A program made the translations under genes and the position numbers. A stretch of DNA of 64,000 nt from Bedellia somnulentella (lineage: Eukaryota > Arthropoda > Insecta > Lepidoptera > Bedelliidae), in the NCBI GenBank assembly GCA_963576735.1, contig OY755175.1:14896401-14960400 (forward strand), given 5' to 3'. This document shows, piece by piece, positions 1-11,042 of the stretch. Below the pieces are notes generated by a model. The model made no database searches. It was not told where the DNA came from and worked only from the letters and a program-made list of their open reading frames with translations. How positions within the stretch are numbered: position 1 is the first letter of the stretch; every line of letters starts with the position of its first letter.

Positions 1-640
1 GAGTGGATATTGGACCTTTGGACACAATTTGCCTGGTCATCATACGCGCTAGTCTTTATTCTTCAACATCCCAGTGATAGCGCAATTTTTTTTCTATTAC
101 AGTATTACAACCACCAGTAGTTGTTGACTAAGAATATTTGCGTTGTTTTGCACTAGCCAATGCTTCACAGCATCTTTCCTCAAGGCTATCTCGATAACGT
201 TATCTGCACGCAGCTCGCCCGCGGCAAGGCGACCGATCAACAATACATTACCATAATAATGAAGACGACGAAATAACAAGGCAGTTGTGACTCTTGTTGC
301 CGATATTATAGTGATAATTTGTTGTATTGTGATGGTTTTCCTTACGGTGTAGGCAGAAATTATTGATTTTCAAGATTGAAATTCAAGATTTTTTGTAATT
401 TTGTGGTGGTGAAGCTTTTGATTCCAATACGATAAAAATTCTCTATCTATTATTAATTTAATTGTTTTGAATTTTATGTGACTTATCTGAAATAAACGTG
501 TTATTATTATTATTATAAATCAATTAACATAAGTGTTTTTCATATTTGGGGTAATTTACTGAACGCTGCGCTGTTGCAGAGCTTTCTATATTTTTCCACG
601 TTGTTGACAACCCTACTAAATGAACTACGGGTGTGACACA
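1..640. other. unassigned sequence
   Basis: No gene recognised. A 60-codon minus-strand frame at 97-279 shows no known motif. An AATAAA followed by a TTA-rich run near 490-520 on + looks like the 3' end of an old retrotransposed sequence. Confidence 0.4.
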
Positions 641-718
641 ACAAAGACAGCTATAAGCCCGATATCGAATTCGAACACGTGCTTCTTACACTATCAATAT
701 CTATGACTATGACATTCG

Positions 719-946
719 ATATACTCGCGTCTATAAATTACAAAATAGGGTAGCCAGGGCTTCGGTGATTCCTCAGCCACTTGGAAGTTGTTCCGCGAAG
801 GATTTTAAAATAAATGGATGGGTGATAATGGGTGTCCAGTATCACTATCTAACAATCACTTAAATATCCCCAATATCCTTCGACGCCTCTTACGACACCC
901 GCGGCGAAAAAATGGGTTAGCGCTATTCTTATCCGACTCTACGCAG
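719..946 (-). repeat. family A dispersed repeat, diverged
   Basis: In reverse orientation it keeps the family landmarks in order: the 'tactc.cg.ctataaat' end, the 'tagccaggg' block, 'cctcagccactt', 'cgcctcttacg' and 'gctattct'. It is more diverged than other copies. Confidence 0.75.
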
Positions 947-1218
947 AAAAATACTGTAGTATTTTTAATAATTTTATATAGGTGGACATAGACATATATA
1001 GATGGTAACGCTATTCTAGACCGACACTACACGACCGCGAATATTATGTAATACAATACGTACGTTGATGAAGTTCTTATACTAACTTTATTTTCAGGGC
1101 TTCCCAAACCCACTCAAAGAACCTACAAGTTTCCTCGCCTTTCTAGGTAATGGTGCCAAAATCAATACCTAAAAATATTTTTTTTCAGTTTAGACAGACA
1201 CATAACTTGAAATGGTAA

Positions 1219-1345
1219 AACTCACGCCGTTAGTTCCCATTGGGATAGGCTGAGATTATTGATCGCCACTTGGTACGATCCTGGCAAACCTCTCTAGCTT
1301 CGTTCACATCCTCTTTTCATACATGCTCTTTTATTCTTCATACTT
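1219..1345 (-). repeat. family B (RTE-like LINE) 3' tail
   Basis: The reverse complement gives the family B tail: 'gccaggatcgtac', a 'gtggcgatcaat' block, 'cctatcccaatgggaa' and 'cggcgtgag'. Same sequence class as 11400-11650 and 46320-46560. Confidence 0.7.
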
Positions 1346-1534
1346 CGGACACCTGCCTTTGATATTAATTCAAAATAAATTTCCTAAATAAATAGACAGA
1401 ATCAAGTATGGTTCTGATTAACAATAAGGTTTAATAGGCTAAAAATGCGGGAAACAATTAAAGACTGCGAATGTAGCTAGGGAGTCTTCGATTTTCGATT
1501 TTCAGCGTGTCTGAGGTCTCAAAATGATAATGAT

Positions 1535-1602
1535 AGGGGATACACCTATTTGTCTTTTCTAAAGTCCTATGTGTGGTTAATTTATCATGTTATTTAACGG
1601 TT
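1535..1602 (+). repeat. SINE D internal fragment
   Basis: Matches the SINE D body segment containing 'tttgtcttttctaaag', 'tatgtgtggttaatttatcatg' (with small differences) and 'taacgg', as in the full copies at 29713 and 37832. Confidence 0.75.
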
Positions 1603-1610
1603 ATTTATTG

Positions 1611-2186
1611 CTGTGTAGTGTCGGCTTAGAATAGCACTACCCCATTTCTTCCGGTGGGTGTACGTAAGAGGAGACTAAGGCCGGGACTCCACCAAAGCGG
1701 AGACGAGACGAGCTGAGAGGAAATTTTTTTTAAACAACCAATAGAATTGAGTTATTGACACGTCTCCTCTCCGCTCAGCTTCAGTGGGGATCGCTGTGCG
1801 GAGATGTGTAATATTTGTATGTCGCGATGGAAGCGGAGATGTGAGCTGTGCGCGGACGACGCTCAGTGGAGACGAGAGATCTCTTCTCGCACAGCACACC
1901 GCACACATCTCCGCTTTGGTGGAGTCCCGCGAGCTGAAAAACATCTCTTCTCGCACAGCACACAGCACACCGCACACATCTCTGCTTTGGTGGAGTCCCG
2001 GCCTAACGGTATTGGGGCTTTTAGGGATTTTTGGTAGATGCGGTTGGAGACCCATCACCAACAACCTTTATTTCACCATCTTTTCCCCACACAACTTTCC
2101 AAAAGTGGCTGAGGAATTTTTAATTCCCTAGCTCTGGCTACCCCTTCAAGGGATCAATAGCCGTGAGTATATGTATGTATGTATGT
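1611..2186 (+). repeat. family A repeat, split by a MITE
   Basis: Begins with 'ctgtgtagtgtcggcttag' and ends in (GTAT)n after 'gccgtgagtatatg'. It is interrupted by a Harbinger-type MITE at 1679-2003; removing that insert restores the family sequence. Open frames called across it are not genes. Confidence 0.9.
1679..2003 (+). mobile_element. PIF/Harbinger-type MITE
   Basis: A 325-bp insert with terminal inverted repeats: the left end is GGCCGGGACTCCACCAAAGC and the right end is its complement. It is flanked by TAA at 1676-1678 and 2004-2006, the 3-bp duplication typical of PIF/Harbinger. The right terminus is partly duplicated in tandem (about 1880-1930 and 1945-2003). No coding capacity. 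Confidence 0.88.
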
Positions 2187-2394
2187 AGCGTGTCTGAGGT
2201 CTCAAAATGAACTGTAGAGGCGCATAATGAGACAGAGAGCCTTTAATATGGGGTTCACTGAATCCAATTTCGGAGAGGTCAAGCAAATTATGTAATGGTT
2301 ATGGTATTTATTCATCTGTGTTGTTTATAACTACGATAGTCGAATAGGTAGAGTATAACTTAGAGGAATAACTTGCCCGTCAAAAAACAGACAG

Positions 2395-2600
2395 GCGTGA
2401 GTTCAAATCTCGGGAGAAATCGGTGGGGGAAAACATCGTGAGGTGTGACGTTTGTGACAGTGTATTCATACAAAACGGCGATAGGCCTGCCACCTTTAAC
2501 GAGAGTACACTGTCCAAGCAAACCGTGGGTACTCTGAAAACCAGATAACAATGTCACGTGATGTTCAGAAGTATTGGTAATTGGTAGTAGGTTTGAGTCT
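2395..2600 (+). repeat. SINE D, diverged copy
   Basis: Carries the B-box-like 'gagttcaaatctcggg', 'aaaacatcgtgagg', 'acaaaacggcgataggcctgcc', 'gtgggtactctgaaaaccag' and 'cacgtgatgttcagaagtatt', in the order of the full-length copies. The 5' head is damaged. Confidence 0.8.
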
Positions 2601-4968
2601 TTCAGTCATCTCTGTTGTTTGTATATGTGGTCATACGTCACCCTAGCGTGACTGTTCTCGAATAATGTCTGCTGAACGAGGCAATGAAATTGAAAATAGT
2701 TTTGTTCAATGGGCAGAGTGAATACAGGTATACGGTTGTTTGTACATATTTTATTTGATTTAAGTATGAAGAATTGCTGAAAACATGATAAGCAAAATAT
2801 AGATGTTAATTTCGCTAGGATAGTTTTTTTCGTGCATACTTACTATGTGTTGTAATAATCTATTATTAATAGTCTTTTAATTTTGGTTAAGGAATGTTTG
2901 TTACTCTCTTATGTATGAGTAAGTAGCTAGCACTATAGCGACATAATAATTGAGGGCAGAAAAGAGTGAATATATTAATTTATATTTTAACGACTGCTTT
3001 TAAATCGGGCTTGCACAGGTTTATTACAATTACCTACTCATTAGAATGAAATATCTTAATTTTTAAAAAGCTTCGTAGATTCATTCGAATTAGTCCATCA
3101 AATGATCGAGAGGCCGAAAATATATTGAATAAGCTAAAAAGTGAAACTACAGCTAAAGCTATAGCCCACACATTTCGATCAACAAATTCACGTATCATTG
3201 GTTCTCAAAAATTGAAAACCCGCGTCGCATTGCACATCTGCGTTGCGGGCCTCAGCCCAAGTTAAATAACTGGCAACATAATGGTGCTACAAGGTTACAA
3301 GTTGGTTGGAACACGGGGCAGCGACCGTGAAGACCTGGCAGTCTTCCCACACAGACAAGCACCGCACGTATAGCTATAGATACTGCGGTGCGTGCATTCG
3401 GTGCTCTGCAAGTTTGTTTAGCAAAATGAGCAAAGCAAGTGAGCGCTCGCCAGCTGCATTGCAGCTGCCACCACGCCCTGACAACGTTGAAGCTCCACGA
3501 AACCAACCAAGCTAGCACAGCCTGTATGTTGCTAACAGCGTTTGCGTCATCGTTACCGGATTATTTTTAAAGCCGGAGTTTATAGAAATGGTGCACTACT
3601 GCTTATCACGTGGAAACCATTGGCAAAATTTAGTTGAGTTGAAAAAACGGCGACGACATTGAAAATGTTGCGCAATGTTAATTACGAAATAGTACAAGAG
3701 ATTGAAAATGTTGTTTTATATTTTATCCTTCAGTTGAAGACTGAAAGAAGGATGGTAATGCTAACTGGAAATGTCAGCAACCAGAACATAAAAAAAAAAC
3801 ATTCGTGATAGATAAGTGCTAGAAGCACAGAAAATAGAGTAACTGGAGGGAAACATCACAAATATATGTATAGTTTTATCCTGATAGTTTGGAGAGGTAA
3901 AATTCATAATAACGCAACAATATAAACGTGATAGGAAAATTGTCGCCGATAATCTTTATAAGCAACTGTTGTTCTCAACACTCGTTTAAGAGAGATTTAT
4001 GATATATTCAACCATCTTAGCAAAACAAAACAAACAAATAAGACATTAAAACCATTTAGTTTATTCAGTTTTCAAAAACATATTTCTAAAAAATAGTAGC
4101 TCTGCCTATCCCAAGTTGTTTACGACCTCGGTAGCTGAAGGGCAATGCTAGTATGTATAGTGAGTAAGCATAGCATGATAAGGGAAAATGCTCGTTGCTA
4201 CTCCCGGGTCGAGCACTCCTGCGGGGACGACCCCTCCTCTTCCCCCGCCCTCCGATCCGTCACTCTCCCTCCACTTTCACTTTCCTCTATACTAAATATA
4301 CCCTTCACAATATCCTTCGGCGCCCTTTTCGAAGCCGGTGAACCTTAATGCAACGTAGTTAGAGCGAAATTTGTATACCTATCCCATTGGCATGATAGAA
4401 ATGTTTGAGTTTGAAAGACGGTGGCAGAGATTTCTAATATAATGCCTATTTGGTGAGCAATAGGATAGTAACACAATGTGTGTTAATAATAAAATCTAAG
4501 ATAGATATTAAATTTCTAAGCTCCCTTTAGAGATAGAGTGCAATCAAAAAAATTTACTTGTTGTAATATTTGGGTGGTAGCTCGGAAGTTAACTGTCACT
4601 AAATCCATAACCATATGATTGAAGAGACCCAAGAAATAACAAATTTATTGCCTAGAAACAGACAGCGCAGCTATTTTTCCACACAGATTGACATCGAGTA
4701 GCATTAGCGTATTAAATAGGAAATGTATAGCATAATGAACTAAATCTTGTTATTACCCATCACATGTAACCTCTGCCTATATAGGTAAGTCGAAAACTCT
4801 AACCACCTCAATGTTTAAAGCTGTATGTAACCTAGGTAAAGAACGAATGTTGACACTGAATTTTCAATTACCATATATAAATTTAAAATTAATTATTGAC
4901 TGAGCAGTGTGTCCACCTTCAACCTCATATCGAATAGACAATCATTTGTTAAATATTCCAGAGATGAT
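2601..4968. other. long non-genic stretch
   Basis: No gene or known repeat recognised. Two GC-rich patches stand out from the AT-rich background: 3230-3530 and 4195-4345. Short frames there lack motifs and convincing splice context. I see nothing else I can support. Confidence 0.4.
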
Positions 4969-4991
4969 AGCCATTAATTAGTCCGACGACG

Positions 4992-5320
4992 ATGACGAAA
5001 GAAGAACCATTGTCTACTTTACTCTGCTACTGTCTGGTGGTACCTAGATTTAATCAGACGGGTGATTTCATTAGCAGGGTGGAGGCAGTTAGAAACGTTC
5101 TTCTCCTAATATATGGCAGTGACAAGAGCGGAGCAGACAGGCTGGTCGGAGCCGAGGTCGAGGCGGCGACGTCCCCCGCGCCCGCCCCCCGCGCCGCGAC
5201 AAACAACTACTTCGCCGACCCTATGGCCCATGTGATAAGGCGCACTACACCGCACCTCGCGCGCCGCTGACCTCACCGGAGCCCGCGGTGCCGGCAAATA
5301 ATAAATATGTAACACTGATA
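4992..5320. other. CpG-rich block, possible promoter or exon
   Basis: A short GC-rich stretch (5130-5300) rich in CpG, with a TATA-like 'taatatatgg' just before it on + and a GTGAGG donor-like site on - near 5277. Frames across it are low complexity. Its role is unresolved. Confidence 0.3.
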
Positions 5321-5689
5321 AGTCACAGAAGCGATGCTATGACCGGCATGTATTAAAAGATAGGTACTCTTTTGACAAACTAAAAACAATATCATCAACG
5401 TAATACAATGAGAATGCAACCGCTCAGCTGACATTGATGTGGTGCAATGGTCGAGTACTAATAACTTCCAAGAAGCGATCCTATCTACCTACCTACATCG
5501 CAGCAACACCGTCCATCGCGCGTTGTCTGCGATAATAACACAAGTTTAACGCGAAATTGTGATAACAATATTTAAAAACATATTGGTACTCAAGGACACG
5601 ATGTTAAGTATAAATAAAGAATACGTATAACTAACTACGTTGCGTTGGTTTTGTAAGTGATAAAAGAATGACGTGCGTGCAGTACTCAC

Positions 5690-5961
5690 CAGAGTGTGAG
5701 GGGTCGCGCGGGGGCCGGGGCGGGCGGTAGAGTTGCGCTGCAAAGACGAGGATGCTCGGAGGCGCGCGGCGTAGAACTGGCGGCAGGCGGCCGGCGAGCA
5801 GCAGCGGGAAGCCGCCCGTGCAGCAGTGGCCGCCTGCGTCCCCGCGCCCCGCGCTGCATTCCGCGCGCCGTCGAGTATTCCACACCAGCGGCGGTCGGCG
5901 GTCGGCGGCTCCCGCCCGGGGGCGATCGCTCTTCATTATCATCACTATACGATTCGCTCAT
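5690..5961 (-). other. candidate first exon (CpG-rich, with splice donor)
   Basis: On the minus strand a CpG-dense segment ends in CTCTG|GTGAGTACT at 5690, a strong donor. An ATG at 5961-5959 in a reasonable context opens a 91-codon frame beginning MSESYSDDNEERSPP and then low-complexity Arg/Pro/Ala; its stop lies across the donor, as expected when a spliced exon is read through. It could be a 5' coding exon or a GC-rich UTR. The rest of such a gene would lie at lower coordinates or beyond the left edge, and no partner exon was recognised. Confidence 0.35.
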
Positions 5962-6814
5962 CTCTACATGTCGCAGTCAGCATTGTTACATATTCTTATC
6001 CGTACTTCGATACCTGAGTATGGTTACCCCAGATTGTTAGCCTGTAGAAGAGAAGCGGATGGTGTCTATCAATAAAAAGGGGTGGGTTTCACGGTACTTC
6101 TCTTGGCCGATCTGTACTTAGTTTAAATTTATTAATACTCCTTATACCTGTTGGTTATTAGTATTCTTGAAGTACGAGTTATAGATACTACTTATTCGAT
6201 ATCTTTTATCAGGAAATTATAAAATTCAAATTATATAAGAAACGACTTAGTTCCATGCTAGCTACCTCTAGTAGAGACATCGAGTATTTTTGCAGCTTCA
6301 GACTGTGTCGCGAACATCGCTAACAAACAAGTATACTGCTAGAGATAAGAATAGTAGCTAAGCAAAATAAAAAGAGCCTAATTTCAGGTGCGGCGATTCA
6401 CTGCAAATAAAATCACACTACTACTAACTAGTTTTTAATATACTATTGAATATATTGACGTTGTTTTGTTGGATTTTATTTCAATTGTTGCGCTAATGAA
6501 ATAATAAAATAGCGCTTCCGAACTTTTTATCTACGACGCCAACCGCCATCTATGTTCTTTAGCTTAAACAACTGACTATACTCTGAACCCGAATTATTAG
6601 GAACAGTTCCAAGCTCCAGTTTTAACAAAGTTGGCGCAGAACGAAGTTAATCCATTTAGTGTAGAAAATTATAGCTTCACGCCCTGAATATTATTTACAG
6701 AGGTCCTACGTTAGAAATGATCGTAGTATACTTACTAGTTGCCTGGGCACTTAACCTATTTCTACTTACCGACACGTGACGGGGTAGCAAGCAGCATCGG
6801 CGCTCTAATTAACA
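5962..6814. other. unassigned AT-rich sequence
   Basis: No gene or familiar repeat seen. Confidence 0.4.
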
Positions 6815-7146
6815 TTTTATTCGAAAGGATTGGTTGCTGCTGGCCCTATGGCCTGTGCGGTTTTACTATTACTATATGTGTGCCAGGAAGCTGAGGGCCG
6901 CCCTTGCGGGGCAAAGGTTGTGTACCTAAGTGAAATAGGATAGGATTGCCGCTTTATACGACTACCTGTGCTACTACGCTGTGTAAAGGCACACAACCAA
7001 GTAAATTCAGTAATCACGGCTTCATTCAACGTGATGTTTTCTCTACTACACAAAGAAAAGACAAATTGGCGTAGGCCCAACCCGGGATTCGAACCCTCAT
7101 CGTCTGAGCGATAAGCGGTGTTCTACCCACTAGCTATCACGGCTGC
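6815..7146 (-). repeat. tRNA-headed SINE (SINE E)
   Basis: Reverse complement begins 'gccgtgatagctagtgggtag' (A-box-like), has a B box 'gggttcgaatcccggg' and 'gcctacgccaatttgtctttt' as in SINE D. It then switches to a different body ending 'ccgcacaggccatagggcc', shared with 13205-13330. Confidence 0.75.
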
Positions 7147-7420
7147 ATTACTCTCAAGCAGATTTCATTCAGAAATATTAGTAGTAAGTAGTATTAGTAG
7201 CTCTGCCAGTTAGGTTGTGTTCAACTGGCTGGTGGCTAACCTGACCGTCGGCCGTTCCTGACAGTTAGCCCGTACGATACGTTCGTACTGACGTGCGTAT
7301 AAAATTGTTAGTACAAATATGAACGCTCTTTAAAATTTCATTTGTAAATTATATTATAGCTACGGACAATATTATTAATTAAAACCAATTCTTGATTAAG
7401 GAAACAACTTGTTGACCTGG

Positions 7421-7837
7421 ATGCAGAGCATACAAGATAGCATAGCTCAAAGGATGGCCCTGCAAAGAGATGTTAGTTTGCACCAAGATAGTTATGATTG
7501 TCATGAAGTAGCACTGAAAGAAATAGAATTGTTAAAAGCACAACTAGCAGGAGCTGAATTAGAACTACATACATTAAGAAGTAAGACATCAGAGGAGAAC
7601 TCAATTATTCTGCAGCAAATGTATGATAACATTATTGATATGCCAACAATAGACTTAACTACTCCAGTTAAGGAGGAAAAACCCCTACCTATTGTGAACA
7701 TAAAAGGTTCAAGAAAGTTAAAAAAGTACCTTAAGCTTAAGAGAAATGTAAGAAATCTTGTAAAAAAACTTAATAAACTTAAGTGTACTCAACATTTAAA
7801 TTTATCATTAGTCCGTTGCTTCGGAAGGTGTTCGTAA
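7421..7837 (+). CDS. hypothetical coiled-coil/basic protein, 3'-truncated
   Basis: I do not recognise this protein. From the ATG at 7421 (a TTG at 7409 is in frame; an in-frame TAA lies just upstream) it runs 138 codons. Residues about 25-60 have heptad-like Leu/Ile spacing (KEIELLKAQLAGAELELHTL) consistent with a coiled coil. An acidic Thr/Pro stretch follows (MPTIDLTTPVKEEKPLP), then a strongly basic segment rich in KKLKK-type runs, possibly nucleic-acid binding. A TATAAAA lies about 120 bp upstream (7298-7304). The last 15 or so codons read into the 3' end of a minus-strand LINE (from about 7785), so the natural C-terminus has probably been lost. It could be a transposon accessory ORF or a host gene fragment. 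Confidence 0.45.
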   Translation: MQSIQDSIAQRMALQRDVSLHQDSYDCHEVALKEIELLKAQLAGAELELHTLRSKTSEENSIILQQMYDNIIDMPTIDLTTPVKEEKPLPIVNIKGSRKLKKYLKLKRNVRNLVKKLNKLKCTQHLNLSLVRCFGRCS

Positions 7838-8597
7838 AGAGAAGAAGCAACAAAGAAACTCTTTATATTCACATTTTTTAAAAATATGGTATGTACAATT
7901 TTGGGTCATATTTTTACTTTATAAAAGATTTTCTATGCGACCAAACCAAACGCTAGTTTGACATAATTAAACTAAATTGTCCATCACAAAAATCAATCAC
8001 ATAACGTGAGAAGAAAAATCCTCACCAGACAATTATTCCTGGAAATAACGAGGGAAGATTTATAGCTTTACGGACACGGTCATGTGCGCGTTGGGTTCTT
8101 GTCGTTTAAAAAATCTTGAACACTGTAATAAGATTTCTTTAAAAGCATGGCTTTAATTGCCTTTTTAAAAGATGCCACAGGCAATTCCAATATTTCAGAA
8201 GGAAGTTTGTTGTACATTTTGAGGGATAGTTCCATAAAGGACTTACTTACTTTATTAAGTCTCCACTTCGGTACGTTAAGTTTGTCCTTATTTCGAGTGT
8301 TGACAGTATGCCTATCACTAACTTTACTAAATTGTCCAATATGCTTTTTGGCATACATTAAATTCTCAAATATGTATTGACAAGGGACAGTTAAAATGCC
8401 AATATCTTTAAATTTTTCGCGCAACGAATACCTCGACCTTAACATGTAGATAGATCGGATAGCTCGCTTTTGTAAGACGAAAACTTTACGAATAGCAGCC
8501 GCTTTACCCCATAATGACCGTAAGACATAATGCTGTGAAAATAACTGAAATAAACAATGCGAGCTGTTTCTATGTCTGCTATTTCTCTAATCTTAAC
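7785..8597 (-). mobile_element. non-LTR retrotransposon, 5'-truncated 3' end
   Basis: Minus-strand frames 8597-8439 and 8445-8080 together give the C-terminal tail of a LINE reverse transcriptase polyprotein: IADIETARIVYFSYFHSIMS, then, after a frameshift, LKMYNKLPSEI, a FKKAIKAMLLKKSYYSVQDF segment and a stop. The 3' UTR contains 'tttctttgttgcttcttctc' and 'accttccgaa', a block also found in the LINE tail at 17085-17455. The upstream border abuts Harbinger transposase sequence at about 8597, so the LINE truncates that gene. Confidence 0.75.
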
Positions 8598-10705
8598 GAG
8601 AAAGATTTTCACTTGGGACATTTGAAACTTTGATGGGTGAACTGAGAAGTGACGGATCAAAGTTCTTCAATTATTTTCGAATGACAACAACCACTTTTGA
8701 CGATTTACTAGGACGACTTTCACCAGGCATAAGAGCACGAAATATAAGTTTCAGAGAATGAATTTGCCCAGAACAAAGATTGGCCTTATGTTTAAAGTAA
8801 GAGTGTATTCTTTTGACACTAATTTTTAATTAGACATGCAAATTAGTAATTTAAGTATTTATTTGTACGACGATAATTTCTATGGAATGGGATAAAAATC
8901 AATGGTTGTGTCCCGAAAAGGGTTAATTAGAAATGCAAATTATTGATTTAAATTTTTATTTGTACTCAAACTTAAAACCCTTCAAAATCTAACAATCTGA
9001 CTCTTGGGAGTATATGGAATGAGTACTAGATGCTGTTGGCGAAACTGGATTCACTGGATTTGAATTGGCTGACTGGGATGAAATTGATGGTATAGGTGTT
9101 GTTGCTGGTTGGTTGCTACTATTATATTGTGTAGAGTATCCAGAATGATGATCTTGCGTAGGTGTCGCCTGTTGATTAGGATGTGTGTAGTATCCAGAGT
9201 GAGTATACTGATCTGGTCCGGTCATCTGATTATAATGACGCCAATGTCCGTAATTTGGTCTCTCATAATTCCTACTTTTAATTTTTTGCAACATTGTCAG
9301 GACGTTGGCTTGAAATTCTAAAGTTTCTTCAATAGTTAAAGTATCCAATGTTGGTATTATGCCTTTGAAAAAAGAAAGGTGATGGCTTTCTTTTTCTGGC
9401 TTCATTCTGGAGTCTAAAAACTTTGACATCTTCTCATTTACTTCTTTATTATCAATTGTTCTTTTATCTTTAATTAAAGGTGTACGAAAATCTGATTCCA
9501 TGCCTACTTCAGTCTCGGTTCTTGCTTTTTTTGAACCCGACTCATGAGGCGGTCGAGGTTCGGAGACGTGATATAAATAATTTCGTGGTTTTTTGGACGA
9601 AGATCCAGATTTAGACTCATCTTTTTGTTTTACCGTCTTAAGTCACGAATCTCGTACATTATTCCATTTAGTTGAAAGCAGTTTTCCTGAAATACATAAA
9701 TATCAGAATAGAATTTGTTTATTAGTATTATGTAATATTTAGTTTAAAAAGGTACTTTTTTTCAGATATTTAGCTTCAGAATGTTCATTCAAAGAAATAC
9801 ATTACTCATACAGAGTGGGCGTTTCGACAGTTAGTAAAATAATAAAAGAAATGAGCCACGTCATTTGGGAAAACCTACACACAGATTTCCTTAAGCTGCC
9901 TGATACTGAGAGAGAATGGGAGGACATCGCTTTAAGATTCGAAAGAAAAGCCAACTTTCCTCACTGTATTGGAGCAGTAGACGGCAAACATATTAGAATT
10001 TTGAAGCCAGCCAAGAGTGGTTCTATGTTCTTTAATTACAAGGAATATTATTCTTTAGTATTAATGGCAGTTGTCGATTCAGAGTACCATGGCAGTTGTC
10101 GATTCAGAGTACCGATTTATTTTTATCAGTGTGGGCTCGTATGGCAAGGAATGCGATTCCACTATATTAAAGGGTAGTACATTTTGGAAAAAGATCAATG
10201 ATGGTGCTTTAAATGTACCAAAGCCTAGACCACACCAGACAAGCAGACAAACATGCACGAGGAATTACCGTTTATACTAGTTGGCGATGAAGGCTTTGCT
10301 TTAACACCTAATCTCCTACGTCCGTATGGAGGTACACATTTGAATAATGATAAAAAGATTTTTAACTATAGATTAAGTCGAGCAAGAAGGTACGTTGAGT
10401 GCGCTTTTGGTATTCTAGCAAATAAGTGGCGAATACTCCATCGGCCTGTAGATCTGAACGTAGACACAGCAATTCAAGTAATTAAAGGTTGTACAGTCTT
10501 ACATAATTTTGTTAGAGAAAAAGACGGTATAAATTTTGAAAGTTACCAAAATATTGAAAATGGCCAAGAACAAGATACGAGACCCGTGGATCGAAATGGA
10601 TCGACTCAAGGTGGGCCTAATGCCAATGCTATACGGACAGCATTTACTAATTATTTTTGTTTGGATATTGGTTCCGTTCCGTGGCAATCAGCAGCTATAA
10701 CTTAA
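8598..10705 (+). pseudogene. Harbinger transposase (HARBI1-like), disrupted
   Basis: Exon 1 (about 8598-8796) encodes the N-terminal domain (SKFFNYFRMTTTTFDDLL...ICPEQRLALCL) and ends at AA|GTAAGAG. Exon 2 (9766-10705) follows TTTTTTTCAG and restores the phase (KYLASECSFKEIHYSYRVG). The DDE catalytic positions are visible: Asp in GAVDGKHI, Asp in VGDEGFAL and Glu in RRYVECAFGILANKWRI. Lesions are a TGA in exon 1 after 'FRE', a 25-bp tandem duplication at about 10063-10112 that shifts the frame, and a second frameshift near 10245. AATAAA at about 10728 is a plausible poly(A) signal. The 978-bp intron holds an antisense exon of the MADF gene. Family role: DNA cutting and joining during transposition, normally with the MADF or Myb-type partner. 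Confidence 0.88.
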
Positions 10706-10930
10706 ATTTTGTGAATGCATTTTTATCAATAAAAATATTTAAAAAAACTCACCGTACTGTTTTCTTTCTTTTTCGTCTAGTTTATCGAAGTTTGGTTTCA
10801 GTATTAAATATACTTCACGCCATGCTGTTAACTTTAAGTTCTTGTCTTTATAGACATCTTCGGTCTTGTCCCACAGAACAGGTCTCTCTTGGACAAGCGT
10901 TATTAAAGTATCTATTTGAATGTCGTTCAT
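8989..10930 (-). pseudogene. Harbinger-associated MADF/BESS protein, one nonsense codon
   Basis: Exon 1 (10930-10753) encodes a MADF domain start (ITLVQERPVLWDK...AWREVYLIL) and ends at TACG|GTGAGT. Exon 2 (9686-8989) follows TATTTCAG and continues in phase with KLLSTKWNNVRDS. The next codon is TGA (9645-9643), where MADF domains usually have Trp, so full-length protein is not made. The C-terminal part includes a BESS-type motif (SFFKGIIPTLDTLTIEETLE) and a Ser/Pro/Gln-rich tail ending SIYSQESDC. The 1066-bp intron contains the main transposase exon on the opposite strand. In PIF/Harbinger elements this second protein typically binds DNA and helps bring in the transposase. Confidence 0.86.
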
Positions 10931-11042
10931 GGTAAACGTCTACTTTACTCAGAAAATGCGAGCCGAATGAAGTGCGGGGAGCAGAGCACGGGCGCGGCGG
11001 GGCGGGAAACACGCACGAGCGCGGCGGAGTGGGCCGCAAATG

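Larger units (their letters stand above)
1504..2210 (+). repeat. composite retro-insertion between 24-bp direct repeats
   Basis: A 24-bp sequence starting AGCGTGTCTGAGG occurs exactly at 1504-1527 and again at 2187-2210. Between the copies lie a fragment of SINE D and then family A, whose (GTAT)n tail abuts the right copy. The direct repeats look like a target-site duplication, so the D and A pieces probably entered as one chimeric cDNA. Confidence 0.7.

Noticed and set aside
97..279. 60-aa ORF as a host exon
   Set aside because: No domain, no convincing splice sites and no homology I can recall.
1675..2131. Several overlapping ORFs of 64-129 aa
   Set aside because: They run across the inverted ends of a MITE and into family A; repeat translation, not genes.
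3252..3518. GC-rich ORFs on both strands
   Set aside because: No motif, no clear splice sites and no repeat match; recorded only as a GC-rich patch.
5992..6075. Plus-strand ORFs through the CpG island
   Set aside because: Antisense shadows of GC-rich sequence; the only good splice signal is on the minus strand.
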